From assembly GCA_011390335.1 (NCBI GenBank), contig JAABSO010000011.1, forward strand, positions 37,484 to 101,483: a DNA stretch of 64,000 nt, given 5' to 3'. The notes under the pieces are model-generated. The model did not search any database. It was not told the DNA's origin and saw only the letters and a program-made list of their open reading frames with translations. A program made the translations under genes and the position numbers. Below, one piece after another: positions 36,101 through 44,931 of this stretch. Origin of the DNA: Desulfotignum sp. GTDB taxonomy: Bacteria; Desulfobacterota; Desulfobacteria; Desulfobacterales; Desulfobacteraceae. Within the stretch, counting starts at the first letter, position 1. Each line of letters begins with the position of its first letter.

Positions 36101-38185
36101 ATGGGCGCTGAAGATGTGCGCAGACAGATACTGCAGCATCCGGTCACAGGCAGGATGACAGCAAATATCAATCCGGAAACCAAAGAAAGGCGCAATTTTG
36201 TTCCAAAGCGCATCAAAATTTTTGATTCAGTATATACCCGATTGTCTGACCAGGCACATTACAGATTTGCCGCAAACAAGGAAGCCGGAAAACTGCTGCC
36301 TGACATCATCAACAATCCGGTGCAAAAGGTGATAAAGCATACAGATATTTCCGCAGCCAACCAAAAACAATACCATAAAAAACGCAATCTGGGGGTGGTT
36401 TTTTCCGGAGGACCAGCCCCGGGGGGCCACAATGTCATTGCCGGGTTGTTTGACGAGCTCAAGGCCTGCAATCAAGACTCTTGTTTGTTCGGCTTTGTCC
36501 TGGGATCAGACGGACTGCTGGAATCGCAGTATGTTAAGATAACGCAGCAGATGGTGGATGCCCACAGAAATTTGGGCGGGTTTTCCATGATTAAAACCGG
36601 GAGAACCAAGATCGATACCAGGCAGAAAATGGACCAGGCCCTGAAAACCTGTAAATCTCTGGGCCTGGAGGGCCTGGTGGTCATCGGCGGTGATGATTCC
36701 AACACCAATGCCGCATTTCTGGCCCAGCATTTTTCATCTGCCGGCATCAGCGTCATCGGGGTTCCCAAGACCATTGACGGTGATATCCAGGTCTCAAGTG
36801 ATGACGGCACCAAACTGCTGGCCATATCTTTCGGGTTCCACTCGGCTGCCCGGGCTTTTTCCCAGAATATCAGCAACCTGGCCTCGGATGCGTCATCAGA
36901 TGTAAAATACTGGCATGTGTGCAAGGTCATGGGACGGGTGGCCAGCCACCTGACCCTGGAAGCAGCACTCCAGACCCATGCCAACCTGGCGTTCATCGGA
37001 GAAGAACTGGCTGAATATGTGGATACGGAGCGCCTTAAAAAAGCCGGGGAAAAAGGGGAAATAGATTATACCGCCTACGGCATAACCCTGCGGCATCTGT
37101 CCCGGATTATCTGTGATGCAATCGTGCGCAGGGCCGCATTCGGGAAAAATTACGGGGTGATGATCATTCCGGAGGGCATTCTGGAATCCATAAATGAAAT
37201 CCAGATATTCATCATCAAGCTCAATAAGATCATTGCAGATTATAACGCTATCCATGATCTGGATTTTCACCGGTCTTTTCCCTCTTTGAACGAAAAGCTG
37301 GATTACCTGGGACGCACCAGCAAAGGCATGCTGGACAGGAACGGGTTTCCCATATGGAACCTGCGGGATGATGAACTGTTCAACCAGCTCCCCGGGTTTT
37401 TCCAGGAGGGACTGCTGAAAGAACGTGATTTTCACGGCAATTTCCAGTTTTCCCAGGTGAGAACCGAAAAAATCATCATGGACATGGTCACAGACTACCT
37501 GGGGGTGTTAAAAGAGCAGGGGGTGTACAAGGTAGGCATTGAACAGTCCTATTACCAGTCGTTCATGGCCTCCAGGGATATGGATCCCGACAGGTATGCC
37601 CCTGCCTTGTTCACAGACCCGGCTGCCCCGTTCCTGCTGGTAAAGCCCAAAATCATTTCTCTAAAAACGTTGAAACAGGCGCTGGTAAGTGGGGGGCTTC
37701 TGGCACCGGAAGATGAGATGCCCGGGCCGGTTACAGAAATATTCCGTCGGTCTGAGCCCGGGTTCAAGACCCAGACCCATTTTTTCGGATATGACGGCCG
37801 GGGAGGGGACCCCACCGCCTTTGACTGCCATTATACCTATAACCTGGGATTGACAGCCTATCATCTTATTGCCAACGGGGCCACAGGCCAGATGGCGGCC
37901 ATCAAAAATCTGGAGCAGCCATTTGAAAACTGGGAAGCCTTGGGTATTCCCATTGCCAGGCTCATGCACCTGGAAGAACGCAAAGGCAGGCTGGAGCTGG
38001 TCATGGAAAAGAGCATGGTGGATCTTTCTTCCAATGCCTTCCAGGTCTATAAAGCCTGTCGGAATAAATGGCTGGCAGCAGATGCAGGAGAGGACCATTT
38101 TCGAAAACCGGGGCCGGTGCGGTGCAAGGGCAGAACAGAAGAGGACCGGCCCATCACCCTGGTGTTGAATGCTATTAGCTGTTAG
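36101..38185 (+). CDS. Pyrophosphate-dependent 6-phosphofructokinase (long type)
   Basis: Converts fructose 6-phosphate and fructose 1,6-bisphosphate reversibly with PPi. The PFK fold is clear: GVVFSGGPAPGGHNVI, GGDDSN at 196-201, and PKTIDGD at 222-228. GGDD with Lys in PKTIDGD marks PPi rather than ATP use. At 694 aa it is longer than plant-like PPi-PFKs (about 550 aa). ATG 36101 follows AGGAG. The final codons and the TAG stop lie within a 7-bp repeat array, so its last residues are repeat-encoded. Confidence 0.9.
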   Translation: MGAEDVRRQILQHPVTGRMTANINPETKERRNFVPKRIKIFDSVYTRLSDQAHYRFAANKEAGKLLPDIINNPVQKVIKHTDISAANQKQYHKKRNLGVVFSGGPAPGGHNVIAGLFDELKACNQDSCLFGFVLGSDGLLESQYVKITQQMVDAHRNLGGFSMIKTGRTKIDTRQKMDQALKTCKSLGLEGLVVIGGDDSNTNAAFLAQHFSSAGISVIGVPKTIDGDIQVSSDDGTKLLAISFGFHSAARAFSQNISNLASDASSDVKYWHVCKVMGRVASHLTLEAALQTHANLAFIGEELAEYVDTERLKKAGEKGEIDYTAYGITLRHLSRIICDAIVRRAAFGKNYGVMIIPEGILESINEIQIFIIKLNKIIADYNAIHDLDFHRSFPSLNEKLDYLGRTSKGMLDRNGFPIWNLRDDELFNQLPGFFQEGLLKERDFHGNFQFSQVRTEKIIMDMVTDYLGVLKEQGVYKVGIEQSYYQSFMASRDMDPDRYAPALFTDPAAPFLLVKPKIISLKTLKQALVSGGLLAPEDEMPGPVTEIFRRSEPGFKTQTHFFGYDGRGGDPTAFDCHYTYNLGLTAYHLIANGATGQMAAIKNLEQPFENWEALGIPIARLMHLEERKGRLELVMEKSMVDLSSNAFQVYKACRNKWLAADAGEDHFRKPGPVRCKGRTEEDRPITLVLNAISC

Positions 38186-38208
38186 CTTTTAGCTATTAGC
38201 TTTTAGCC
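38171..38208 (+). repeat. 7-bp repeat array, site c (overlaps the phosphofructokinase stop)
   Basis: Units GCTATT, AGCTGTT, AGCTTTT, AGCTATT, AGCTTTT, then AGCCC. The phosphofructokinase TAG stop is inside the array. It faces array d (38411-38470) in inverse orientation, so the two could pair. The AT-rich 200 bp between them has no gene. Confidence 0.85.
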
Positions 38209-38410
38209 CTTCTTTTTTCGAAAAGAATGAACAACCGTTGATTTTGTGATATATTTTCGGGTACTATAAAATTTTTTAAAAATAAAATAAATGTGCCATA
38301 GATTTGATTTTTTGATTGGTCAAACTATAGCCATAACAATGATTTTGAAAATCTAACAGGCTGTAATTATATGTATTTTCAGTTTTCTGTCGAAAATATG
38401 AGTCAAATTT

Positions 38411-38470
38411 TTAGCTAACCGCTAAAAGCTAAAAGCTAACAGCTAACAGCTAACAGCTAACAGCTAACCG
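38411..38470 (-). repeat. 7-bp repeat array, site d (overlaps the ahbD stop)
   Basis: On the minus strand: GCGGTT, four AGCTGTT, two AGCTTTT, AGCGGTT, AGCTAA. The ahbD TAG stop (38464-38466) is inside the array. Confidence 0.88.
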
Positions 38471-39516
38471 CTTTTTTTACGGGGCTGATAGGAGCACAGC
38501 GGTTCTTCCGCCAGATAACTGCCGGTGGCTTCATATGCCCTGGCCCGGCATCCGCCGCACACCTGTTTGTATTCACAGACCCCGCACTTGTCTTCCAGTT
38601 TTGAAAAATCCCGCAGGTCGTTGAATACAGGGGAGTTTTCCCAGACATCGGTAAACGACTGCTGCCGGATATCCCCGCAGGTTACATCCAGAAACCCGCA
38701 GGTCTGCACCCGGCCCACATGGGAGATAAAGCAGAAACCGGTGCCGGCAAGACATCCCCTGGTGACGGCGTCCAGGCCATGGGATGCAAAGCTGACTTTT
38801 TTCCCCTCTGCATGGGCCCGCTGGCGCAGAATCCGGTAGTAGTGGGGCGCACAGGTGGCCTTGAGCTGCAGTGGGGTTTTGTCCTGCTGGTCATAGAACC
38901 AGTTCAGGGTCTGTTCATATTCTTCTGCATCAATGGCTGAATCCACAATGTATTTACCCCGCCCGGTGGGAACCAGCAAAAAAATATGCAGGGCCACCGC
39001 CCCTAGCTCTTCGGCCAGGGTCAGAATTTTGGGAATTTCATCCAGATTGGTCTTGGTGATGGTGGTGTTGATCTGAAATTCCAGGCCGGCCTCCCTTGCG
39101 ATTGCAATGCCGCGGAGGGCATCATCAAAGGCGTTGGCAAGGCCCCTGAAACTGTCATGGGTGCCGGCGTCGGCGCCGTCCAGACTGACACTGATGCGCT
39201 TGATGCCGCTGTGTTTGAGTTTCAAGACATTTTCTTTTGTGAGCAGGGTGCCGTTGGGGGCCATGACCATGCGCAGCCCTATTTTTGTGCCGTAGGCGGC
39301 AATATCGAAAATATCCTCCCGCAGCAAAGGCTCTCCCCCGGTGAGGATGATGATAGGGGTGCCCACCTCCCTAATCTGGTCCAGAAGAGCAAATGCCTCT
39401 TTGGTGTCCAGTTCATTCTCATAAGGGTGGTCTTCCGCCACGGCCCGGCAGTGTTTGCAGGCCAGGTTGCAGCGCCGGGTCGTTTCCCATGCCACCAGGC
39501 GCAGGGTATGATTCAT
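38464..39516 (-). CDS. ahbD: Radical SAM haem synthase AhbD (Fe-coproporphyrin III decarboxylase)
   Basis: Last step of the siroheme-dependent haem pathway: oxidative decarboxylation of two propionates of Fe-coproporphyrin III to give haem b. The radical SAM cluster is C16-C20-C23 (RCNLACKHC). The C-terminal auxiliary-cluster region has CGVCEYKQVCGGCRARA and a further Cys in EPLCSYQP. Length 350 aa. Its start overlaps hemB by 4 nt, and the order ahbC-hemB-ahbD is the one I recall from Desulfovibrio. The AhbD versus AhbC split is by order and C-terminal form. Confidence 0.82.
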   Translation of the reverse strand: MNHTLRLVAWETTRRCNLACKHCRAVAEDHPYENELDTKEAFALLDQIREVGTPIIILTGGEPLLREDIFDIAAYGTKIGLRMVMAPNGTLLTKENVLKLKHSGIKRISVSLDGADAGTHDSFRGLANAFDDALRGIAIAREAGLEFQINTTITKTNLDEIPKILTLAEELGAVALHIFLLVPTGRGKYIVDSAIDAEEYEQTLNWFYDQQDKTPLQLKATCAPHYYRILRQRAHAEGKKVSFASHGLDAVTRGCLAGTGFCFISHVGRVQTCGFLDVTCGDIRQQSFTDVWENSPVFNDLRDFSKLEDKCGVCEYKQVCGGCRARAYEATGSYLAEEPLCSYQPRKKSG

Positions 39517-40490
39517 CTGTCCTCCATATATTTTGCCGCTTCAATGGCGGAGTAGGTCAGAATCATGTCTGCTCCGGCACGCTTGATGGCAATCAGGGTT
39601 TCCATTACCATCTGCCTTGCATCCACCCACCCCATCATTTCTCCTGCTTTCATGATGCTGTATTCCCCTGATACATTGTAGGCGGCAATGGGCAGATCAA
39701 TTTCCTGTTTGAGCCGCAGGATGATGTCCAGATAGGCCAGGGCCGGTTTTACCATGATGATATCCGCCCCTTCTTCAATGTCCATGGTGGCTTCCCTGAT
39801 GGCTTCCACAGCATTGGCCGGATCCATCTGGTATGTTTTTCTGTCCCCGAACTGCGGGGCAGATGCAGCTGCCTGGCGGAAAGGACCGTAAAAGGCGGAT
39901 GCATACTTGACAGCATAGGACATGATGGGAATATGGGAAAATCCATCCTCATCCAGGACCTGGCGGATTTCGGTCACCCGGCCGTCCATCATATCCGACG
40001 GGGCCACCATGTCAGCCCCGGCCCGGACATGGGATAGAGCGGTTTTGGCCAGCAGGTCCAGGGACGCATCATTGTCGATAATGCCTTTTTCCACCACCCC
40101 GCAGTGGCCGTGGTCGGTATACCCACACAGACAGACATCGGTTATCACGGCAAGATCAGGCACCGCGTCCTTGACACAGGCAACCGTTTTCTGGACAATG
40201 CCGTCAGCAGCATAGGCCCGGGTGGCCAGCGGGTCTTTTTTATCAGGTACGCCGAACAGGATAATGGCGGGAATACCGGCATCTTTTGCCTGTTTTGCCA
40301 TGTCAACCAGGTAATCTTTTGAGAGCTGGAAATGGCCGGGCATGGATTCAATGGGTTTTTTCACTGCCCTGCCTTCCACGGCAAACAGCGGCAGGATCAG
40401 ATCATCCCGGGAAAGACTTGTCTCGCGGATCATTCTTCTGAAGTTGGGAGTGGCCCGCATCCGCCTGGCTCTGTAATCGGGAAACAGCAT
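39513..40490 (-). CDS. hemB: Delta-aminolevulinic acid dehydratase (porphobilinogen synthase)
   Basis: Condenses two 5-aminolevulinate molecules into porphobilinogen. The zinc-type cysteine motif (C120, C122, C130) and both active-site lysines (K195 in YAVKYAS, Schiff-base K248 in MVKPALAY) are present. Length 325 aa is standard. The start is set at 40490 (MLFPDYRARR); the open frame upstream runs into ahbC. It is embedded between ahbC and ahbD. Confidence 0.97.
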   Translation of the reverse strand: MLFPDYRARRMRATPNFRRMIRETSLSRDDLILPLFAVEGRAVKKPIESMPGHFQLSKDYLVDMAKQAKDAGIPAIILFGVPDKKDPLATRAYAADGIVQKTVACVKDAVPDLAVITDVCLCGYTDHGHCGVVEKGIIDNDASLDLLAKTALSHVRAGADMVAPSDMMDGRVTEIRQVLDEDGFSHIPIMSYAVKYASAFYGPFRQAAASAPQFGDRKTYQMDPANAVEAIREATMDIEEGADIIMVKPALAYLDIILRLKQEIDLPIAAYNVSGEYSIMKAGEMMGWVDARQMVMETLIAIKRAGADMILTYSAIEAAKYMEDR

Positions 40491-40491
40491 C

Positions 40492-41679
40492 TTAATTCTC
40501 CTTATTGATTTCCTGGTCTGTGAGGTAACAGGCCGGGTCGGCATCCCAGGGATCATTGGCCACGGATTCCGCTCTGGCCCGAAAGTTACCCGCACAGATA
40601 TCCAGCCACCGGCACCGGGCACACCGGCCCTTGACATGTTTCTTTTTTTCTTTGAGTTTCATTAAAAATGCATTGGATTCATCGGTCCAGATTTTGGAAA
40701 AGGGCTGGTCCTTGATGTTGCCCAATGATTTTTCCCGCCAGAACTGGTCCGGATATACCTCCCCGTCCCAGGAAATACACCCGATGCCCCGGCCGGAATT
40801 GTTGCCTTCATTCATCTCCAGAAGCTCCAGCACTTCGGCGGCCCGTTCCGGGTCTTCATCCAGAAGCCGCTGGTAGATATACGGGCCGTCCGCATGGTTG
40901 TCCACGGTGAGGATCTCCTTGGGCATGTTCCTGTCATGGAGATCGCGGGTTCTGTCCATGATCAGGTCCAGCACTTTCCGGGTTTCTTCATGGGAGAGGT
41001 CTTCTTTGGCAATTTCAGAGCCCCTGCCCGAATACACCAGATGGTAAAAACAGGCCCGGGGGATATTTTTTTGTTCCAGCAGGTCAAAAATACCAGGGAT
41101 GTCCTGGACATTGCGCTTGTTGATGGTAAACCGCAGGCCCACCTTAATGCCGGCGTCCTGGCAGTTTTCAATGGCTTGCATGGCTTTTTTGAAAGACCCT
41201 TTGACCCCTCGAAATTTGTCATGGGTTTCTTCTAAGCCGTCCAGGCTGATTCCCACATAGGACAATCCGATCTCTTTGAGCACCTTTGCTTTTTCCCGGG
41301 TGATCAGGGTGCCGTTGGTGGAGATGACCGCCCGCATGCCTTTTTCAACGGCGTACCTGGCATAGTCCGTAAGTTTCGGGTGCACCAGGGGTTCTCCGCC
41401 GGAAAACAGCAGCACCGGCACCCCGAAGTCAGCCAGATCATCGATCATGGCCAGGGCCTGTTCATGGGTCAGCTCATTGTCATAGGATATATCTTCAGAC
41501 CTGGCATAGCAGTGCACACATTTTAAATTGCACCGCTGGGTCATGTTCCAGACCACCACCGGTTTCTTGTCAATGGAAAACTGGAGCAGATGGGAGGGAA
41601 GCTGCCCTGAATGCCGGGAATAGCGCAGGGTGTCCGAAGGTTCAACCGTGGCACAATACAGTTTTGAAATTCCAATCAT
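40492..41679 (-). CDS. ahbC: Radical SAM AhbC (12,18-didecarboxysiroheme deacetylase)
   Basis: Removes the two acetate side chains of didecarboxysiroheme to give Fe-coproporphyrin III. The radical SAM cluster is C50-C54-C57 (RCNLKCVHC). The C-terminal cluster region reads CARCRWLDICAGNFRARA, with the CxGN form shared with NirJ/AhbC proteins. Length 395 aa. It overlaps the ClpX-like gene by 4 nt. Such proteins are often mislabelled as NirJ or haem d1 enzymes; without other d1 genes, AhbC is the better call. Confidence 0.82.
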   Translation of the reverse strand: MIGISKLYCATVEPSDTLRYSRHSGQLPSHLLQFSIDKKPVVVWNMTQRCNLKCVHCYARSEDISYDNELTHEQALAMIDDLADFGVPVLLFSGGEPLVHPKLTDYARYAVEKGMRAVISTNGTLITREKAKVLKEIGLSYVGISLDGLEETHDKFRGVKGSFKKAMQAIENCQDAGIKVGLRFTINKRNVQDIPGIFDLLEQKNIPRACFYHLVYSGRGSEIAKEDLSHEETRKVLDLIMDRTRDLHDRNMPKEILTVDNHADGPYIYQRLLDEDPERAAEVLELLEMNEGNNSGRGIGCISWDGEVYPDQFWREKSLGNIKDQPFSKIWTDESNAFLMKLKEKKKHVKGRCARCRWLDICAGNFRARAESVANDPWDADPACYLTDQEINKEN

Positions 41680-43436
41680 GTTATCTCTTTCCTGATAAGG
41701 TCGTTAAGAAAGGCTTCACTGTCCATCAGATCTGCTTTTGACAGGAAAAAACGGTTTTTTCCGGTTTTTTCCTTGATCAGGTTCAGCCCGTCATAATATT
41801 CGTTGTAGAGTTTGGACAATATTTCTTCAGAAGATGCTTTGTGGTCTATAAACTGGGCAATGAGAAAATCAATGGCATCCTCTTCAAATACAATATTCAG
41901 ATCAGCACTTTTGGACACCTCCAGTTCGATCTCCTTGACAGCATCATGAAATTTTTTTATCTGCTTTATGGTATCGTCTATTTCCATGACATGGGTGCAA
42001 AAATATCTGGCTGCCAGGTCACACCGGATCTGGGAAAGGGTCAGTCCATGGGTAATGGACAAGGGTTTCCAGTTTTCTCTGATATGGGCGGTGATGTGCA
42101 GGATCTCTTTTTTGCGGGCTTTTTGATGATCAGATTCCCAGTCATGAACCGGTTGTTCCGCCAGCATATCCGCCAGCATGGCTGCAGGTTCTGCCAGCAC
42201 TTTTGGGGTTACCACAAGGCGGGAAATTTCTCTGGACGGCAGTTTTTCTTCAAACGGCAGCAGGGCATCCTCCACCACAGAGACCAGCCCCCTGGCGCCG
42301 GTATTTTCTTTAAATGCCCTGTGGGCAAGGATTTTTAAGGCTGCGTCTTCAAAGGCAATGTCAATGCCGTAGGCGGCAAAATCCAGGCGCTTGCTGAGAA
42401 TGACCGGGTTGTTGGGCATCTTGAGAATGGTATACAGATCCGCTTCTTCCAAAGTGTTCAGGATGCACCGCACCGGCACCCGGCCAATGAATTCAGACTC
42501 AAATCCGAATTTTACAAGGTCTTCCGCACGGGTTTGCTGTAAAAGTTCCTGGTCATTTCCCGGGGCCGTGACCTGGGAATTGAACCCAATGGTCTGTTTT
42601 GTCAACCGCTGCCGGATAAGGTCGGTCAGACCGGTAAAGGCACCGCTGAGGATAAACAGAATATTGGCGGTGTTGACCTTCCGGCTGGCGCGCTTTCCGG
42701 TTCTCTGGAAAGCTTCAAGTTCCTGCATCATGGACACCGGGTCATGGGGGACTTTCAGGTCAACCTCGGTTTCTTCCATGGGTTTGAGCAAAGCCCGCTG
42801 CACACCGGTTCTGGAAACCTGGGCACCTATCACGTTGGGGCTGGCTGCAATCTTGTCAATTTCATCCACATACACGATGCCGCATTCTGCCAAAGAAATA
42901 TCATCATCAGCCTCCTTGACCAGATCACGGATCAGGTCTTCCACATCCCCGCCCACATATCCGGTTTCCGAGAATTTGGTGGCATCTGCCTTGACAAAGG
43001 GCACACCGATTTTGTTTGCAATAAGCCGTATCAGATAGGTTTTGCCGATACCTGTGGGACCCAGCATCAGGATGTTGGATTTGATGTTCCCGGTGATTTT
43101 AGCCCCTTTTCCCTCCCGGGTTTCTTCATAACGGATACGGTTGAAATGGGTGCAGATCTTGGTGGCCAGAACAGATTTTGCCCTTTGCTGGCGCACCACA
43201 TACTGGTCCAGAAAGGCGATAAGTTCTGCCGGTTTGATATTGAAATCTATCAGCCTTTTTTTGTCTTTTTCAGGTGGTTTGCCTGAAATCGCTTTTTTTT
43301 GGGGCTGCATTGACGGGGAAATTATCCGGACACTGCCGCCGAATTTTTTATTGAGAAATTCCCCGAGCTCTTTTTCTATTTTTTTTGGATCCTGGGCTTT
43401 GGGATCCTGGGCATGGATTGTGTTGTCAGTTTTCAT
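41676..43436 (-). CDS. ClpX-like AAA+ ATPase without zinc-binding domain, with C-terminal extension
   Basis: A 586-aa unfoldase-like protein. It has Walker A LMLGPTGIGKT, Walker B IVYVDEIDKI and the pore loop GYVGGD as in ClpX. TIGFNSQ occurs where ClpX carries the IGF loop that docks ClpP. The four-Cys zinc domain of true ClpX is absent; instead there is an unrelated N-terminal 60 residues and about 170 extra residues after the AAA+ core, largely helical and without a motif that I can name. It overlaps ahbC by 4 nt. A role in haem-enzyme quality control would be inference only. Confidence 0.85.
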   Translation of the reverse strand: MKTDNTIHAQDPKAQDPKKIEKELGEFLNKKFGGSVRIISPSMQPQKKAISGKPPEKDKKRLIDFNIKPAELIAFLDQYVVRQQRAKSVLATKICTHFNRIRYEETREGKGAKITGNIKSNILMLGPTGIGKTYLIRLIANKIGVPFVKADATKFSETGYVGGDVEDLIRDLVKEADDDISLAECGIVYVDEIDKIAASPNVIGAQVSRTGVQRALLKPMEETEVDLKVPHDPVSMMQELEAFQRTGKRASRKVNTANILFILSGAFTGLTDLIRQRLTKQTIGFNSQVTAPGNDQELLQQTRAEDLVKFGFESEFIGRVPVRCILNTLEEADLYTILKMPNNPVILSKRLDFAAYGIDIAFEDAALKILAHRAFKENTGARGLVSVVEDALLPFEEKLPSREISRLVVTPKVLAEPAAMLADMLAEQPVHDWESDHQKARKKEILHITAHIRENWKPLSITHGLTLSQIRCDLAARYFCTHVMEIDDTIKQIKKFHDAVKEIELEVSKSADLNIVFEEDAIDFLIAQFIDHKASSEEILSKLYNEYYDGLNLIKEKTGKNRFFLSKADLMDSEAFLNDLIRKEIT

Positions 43437-43486
43437 AATACAATACTATAAGCTGATTTTAATAATATGCAAGACAGAGGCAAAAC

Positions 43487-43669
43487 CTATGATGGTTTGT
43501 TTTTTTTTTCAAACATGCGGCAGGGTTCGCCCGAGGACTGGAACACAACCATGGAAGGCAGCTGCCGGGTTTTGAAGCCCATGGCCCTGCATCCATTGGG
43601 ATGGTGCGGATCCCAGGTCACATAGAAATATTTGCACCTGAAGCAGTTTCTTCGAAAATCTTCCGGCAT
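43487..43669 (-). CDS. Small cysteine-rich conserved protein (60 aa)
   Basis: A 60-aa protein with CFRCKYFYVTWDP, then GCRAMGFKT and a final SSGEPCRMF: four cysteines spaced like a small zinc-binding fold. I recognise the pattern from short conserved proteins with misleading uracil-DNA glycosylase labels, but no activity is known to me. A longer open frame up to 43768 runs through the tRNA-Leu and is not credible. The ribosome site is weak. It follows the tRNA terminator. Confidence 0.65.
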   Translation of the reverse strand: MPEDFRRNCFRCKYFYVTWDPHHPNGCRAMGFKTRQLPSMVVFQSSGEPCRMFEKKNKPS

Positions 43670-43680
43670 ACCATACCTGA

Positions 43681-43717
43681 AAAAATAAAAAAGCCATGAA
43701 CATTGCTGTCCATGGCT
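43681..43717 (-). terminator. Rho-independent terminator after tRNA-Leu
   Basis: On the minus strand AGCCATG pairs with CATGGCT around a 12-nt loop, followed by TTTTTATTTTT. It ends the tRNA transcript. Confidence 0.75.
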
Positions 43718-43726
43718 GTATATAAA

Positions 43727-43811
43727 TGGTGCCGAAGGGGAGATTTGAACTCCCACGGGTCGCCCCACACGCCCCTCAAGCGTGCGTGTCTACCTATTCC
43801 ACCACTTCGGC
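43727..43811 (-). tRNA. tRNA-Leu (anticodon GAG)
   Basis: The minus strand folds as a class II tRNA: acceptor GCCGAAG paired with CTTCGGC, anticodon stem CACGC/GCGTG around TTGAGGG (anticodon GAG), a variable arm, and a T-arm with GTTCAAATC. The CCA end is encoded at 43727-43729. It lies directly downstream of secG, a common tRNA-Leu position. Confidence 0.95.
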
Positions 43812-43828
43812 GTACATTTGTCTCTTTG

Positions 43829-44128
43829 TTACTCGGCTGCCTGGTCAGCTGACTGCTGTATTGGTGCCGGATTTGACGTAATAATGCTCTTTTCTGTTCT
43901 GTGACCGGAAAAATAAGCCAGGGTCAGTGAGGTTACCATGAACACAATTGCCACGCCGGTTGTAATTTTGGTCAACAGCGTGGCCGGACCGGATGCCCCG
44001 AACAGGGTCTGGCTGCCGCCGCCGCCGATGGAAACTCCCATTTCCGCCCCCTTGCCGCTCTGGAGCAGCACAATCAGGATAAGCAGAATGCAGACGGTAA
44101 CATGTAATGTAGTGATAAGTGTTGTCAT
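43829..44128 (-). CDS. secG: Protein translocase subunit SecG
   Basis: Small auxiliary subunit of the SecYEG channel, 99 aa. Two membrane segments flank the conserved loop LLQSGKGAEMGVSIGGGGSQTLFG. It overlaps tpiA by 4 nt, giving the common tpiA-secG-tRNA-Leu order. Confidence 0.95.
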   Translation of the reverse strand: MTTLITTLHVTVCILLILIVLLQSGKGAEMGVSIGGGGSQTLFGASGPATLLTKITTGVAIVFMVTSLTLAYFSGHRTEKSIITSNPAPIQQSADQAAE

Positions 44129-44889
44129 AATGTGTTGTCAAACTTTATAATTTTGGTGAACGTGTCCGCATCAAGGCTTGCTCCGCCCACAAGGGCACCG
44201 TCAACATCGGTGATGCGCATCAGTTCGTTTATGTTTTCCGGTTTCACCGACCCGCCGTACAATATGCGGATGGTTTGGGCAAGGTTGGAAGAAAACTTTT
44301 TTTCCAGCAGGGACCGCAGGTACTGGTGTACCTCTTCCACCTGTTCCCCGCTTGCGCTTTTGCCCGTACCGATGGCCCAGACCGGCTCATAGGCCAGGAC
44401 CAGATCCTGTAATTGTTTTGGATCAAAGCCTTTTAACCCATCTGATACTTGCTTGTCAAGGGTTAAAAAGGTTTCCCCCCGATCCCGCTGGGTTTCTGTT
44501 TCCCCGATGCACAGAATGGGTTTAAGGCCGCTTGAGTGGGCTGCGTTGATTTTTCTGCACACCATCTCATCGGTTTCATAAAAATACTGGCGCCGTTCAG
44601 AATGGCCGATGATCACATATTCCGCACCTGCGGCAATGAGCATATCTGCAGATATTTCACCGGTATACGCCCCCTGGATTTCAAAGTGCAGGTTCTGTGC
44701 CCCCACACACACAGGGGTGTCTTTTACTGCGGCAGCCACAAGGGGCAGTGACACAAAAGCAGGGGCGATCATGATCTGTACATCTGTGGCATCCCTGCAG
44801 GCTGCAGCCACCTGTGCGGCGGTATCAACTGCCTGGGGACCTGTTTTGAACATTTTCCAGTTGCCTGCTATCATTGGCATGCGTTTCAT
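44125..44889 (-). CDS. tpiA: Triosephosphate isomerase
   Basis: Interconverts glyceraldehyde 3-phosphate and dihydroxyacetone phosphate. The catalytic Lys (GNWKM), His (GHSERR) and Glu (AYEPVWAIGTG) are present. Length 254 aa is normal. The ATG at 44889 is chosen because GGAGG stands 5 nt upstream; an ATG at 44901 is in frame but lies before that site. A palindromic repeat separates it from the upstream gap gene. Confidence 0.97.
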   Translation of the reverse strand: MKRMPMIAGNWKMFKTGPQAVDTAAQVAAACRDATDVQIMIAPAFVSLPLVAAAVKDTPVCVGAQNLHFEIQGAYTGEISADMLIAAGAEYVIIGHSERRQYFYETDEMVCRKINAAHSSGLKPILCIGETETQRDRGETFLTLDKQVSDGLKGFDPKQLQDLVLAYEPVWAIGTGKSASGEQVEEVHQYLRSLLEKKFSSNLAQTIRILYGGSVKPENINELMRITDVDGALVGGASLDADTFTKIIKFDNTL

Positions 44890-44931
44890 GGAAGCCTCCA
44901 TTTTTTTACACTTGTGTGAGGGTTCATGTGA

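Noticed and set aside
38411..38470. Tandem repeats considered as a small CRISPR array
   Set aside because: Units are only 7 bp with no unique spacers and no cas genes are near.
38464..41679. Radical SAM genes as NirJ of haem d1 synthesis
   Set aside because: hemB lies between them and no nirD/L/G/H, nirF or nirS genes are present; the Ahb pathway fits better.
41676..43436. Annotation as the housekeeping ClpX
   Set aside because: The zinc-binding domain is absent, about 170 C-terminal residues are extra, and no clpP or tig gene is adjacent.
43670..43768. N-terminal extension of the small Cys-rich protein
   Set aside because: It would run through the tRNA-Leu terminator and the tRNA itself.
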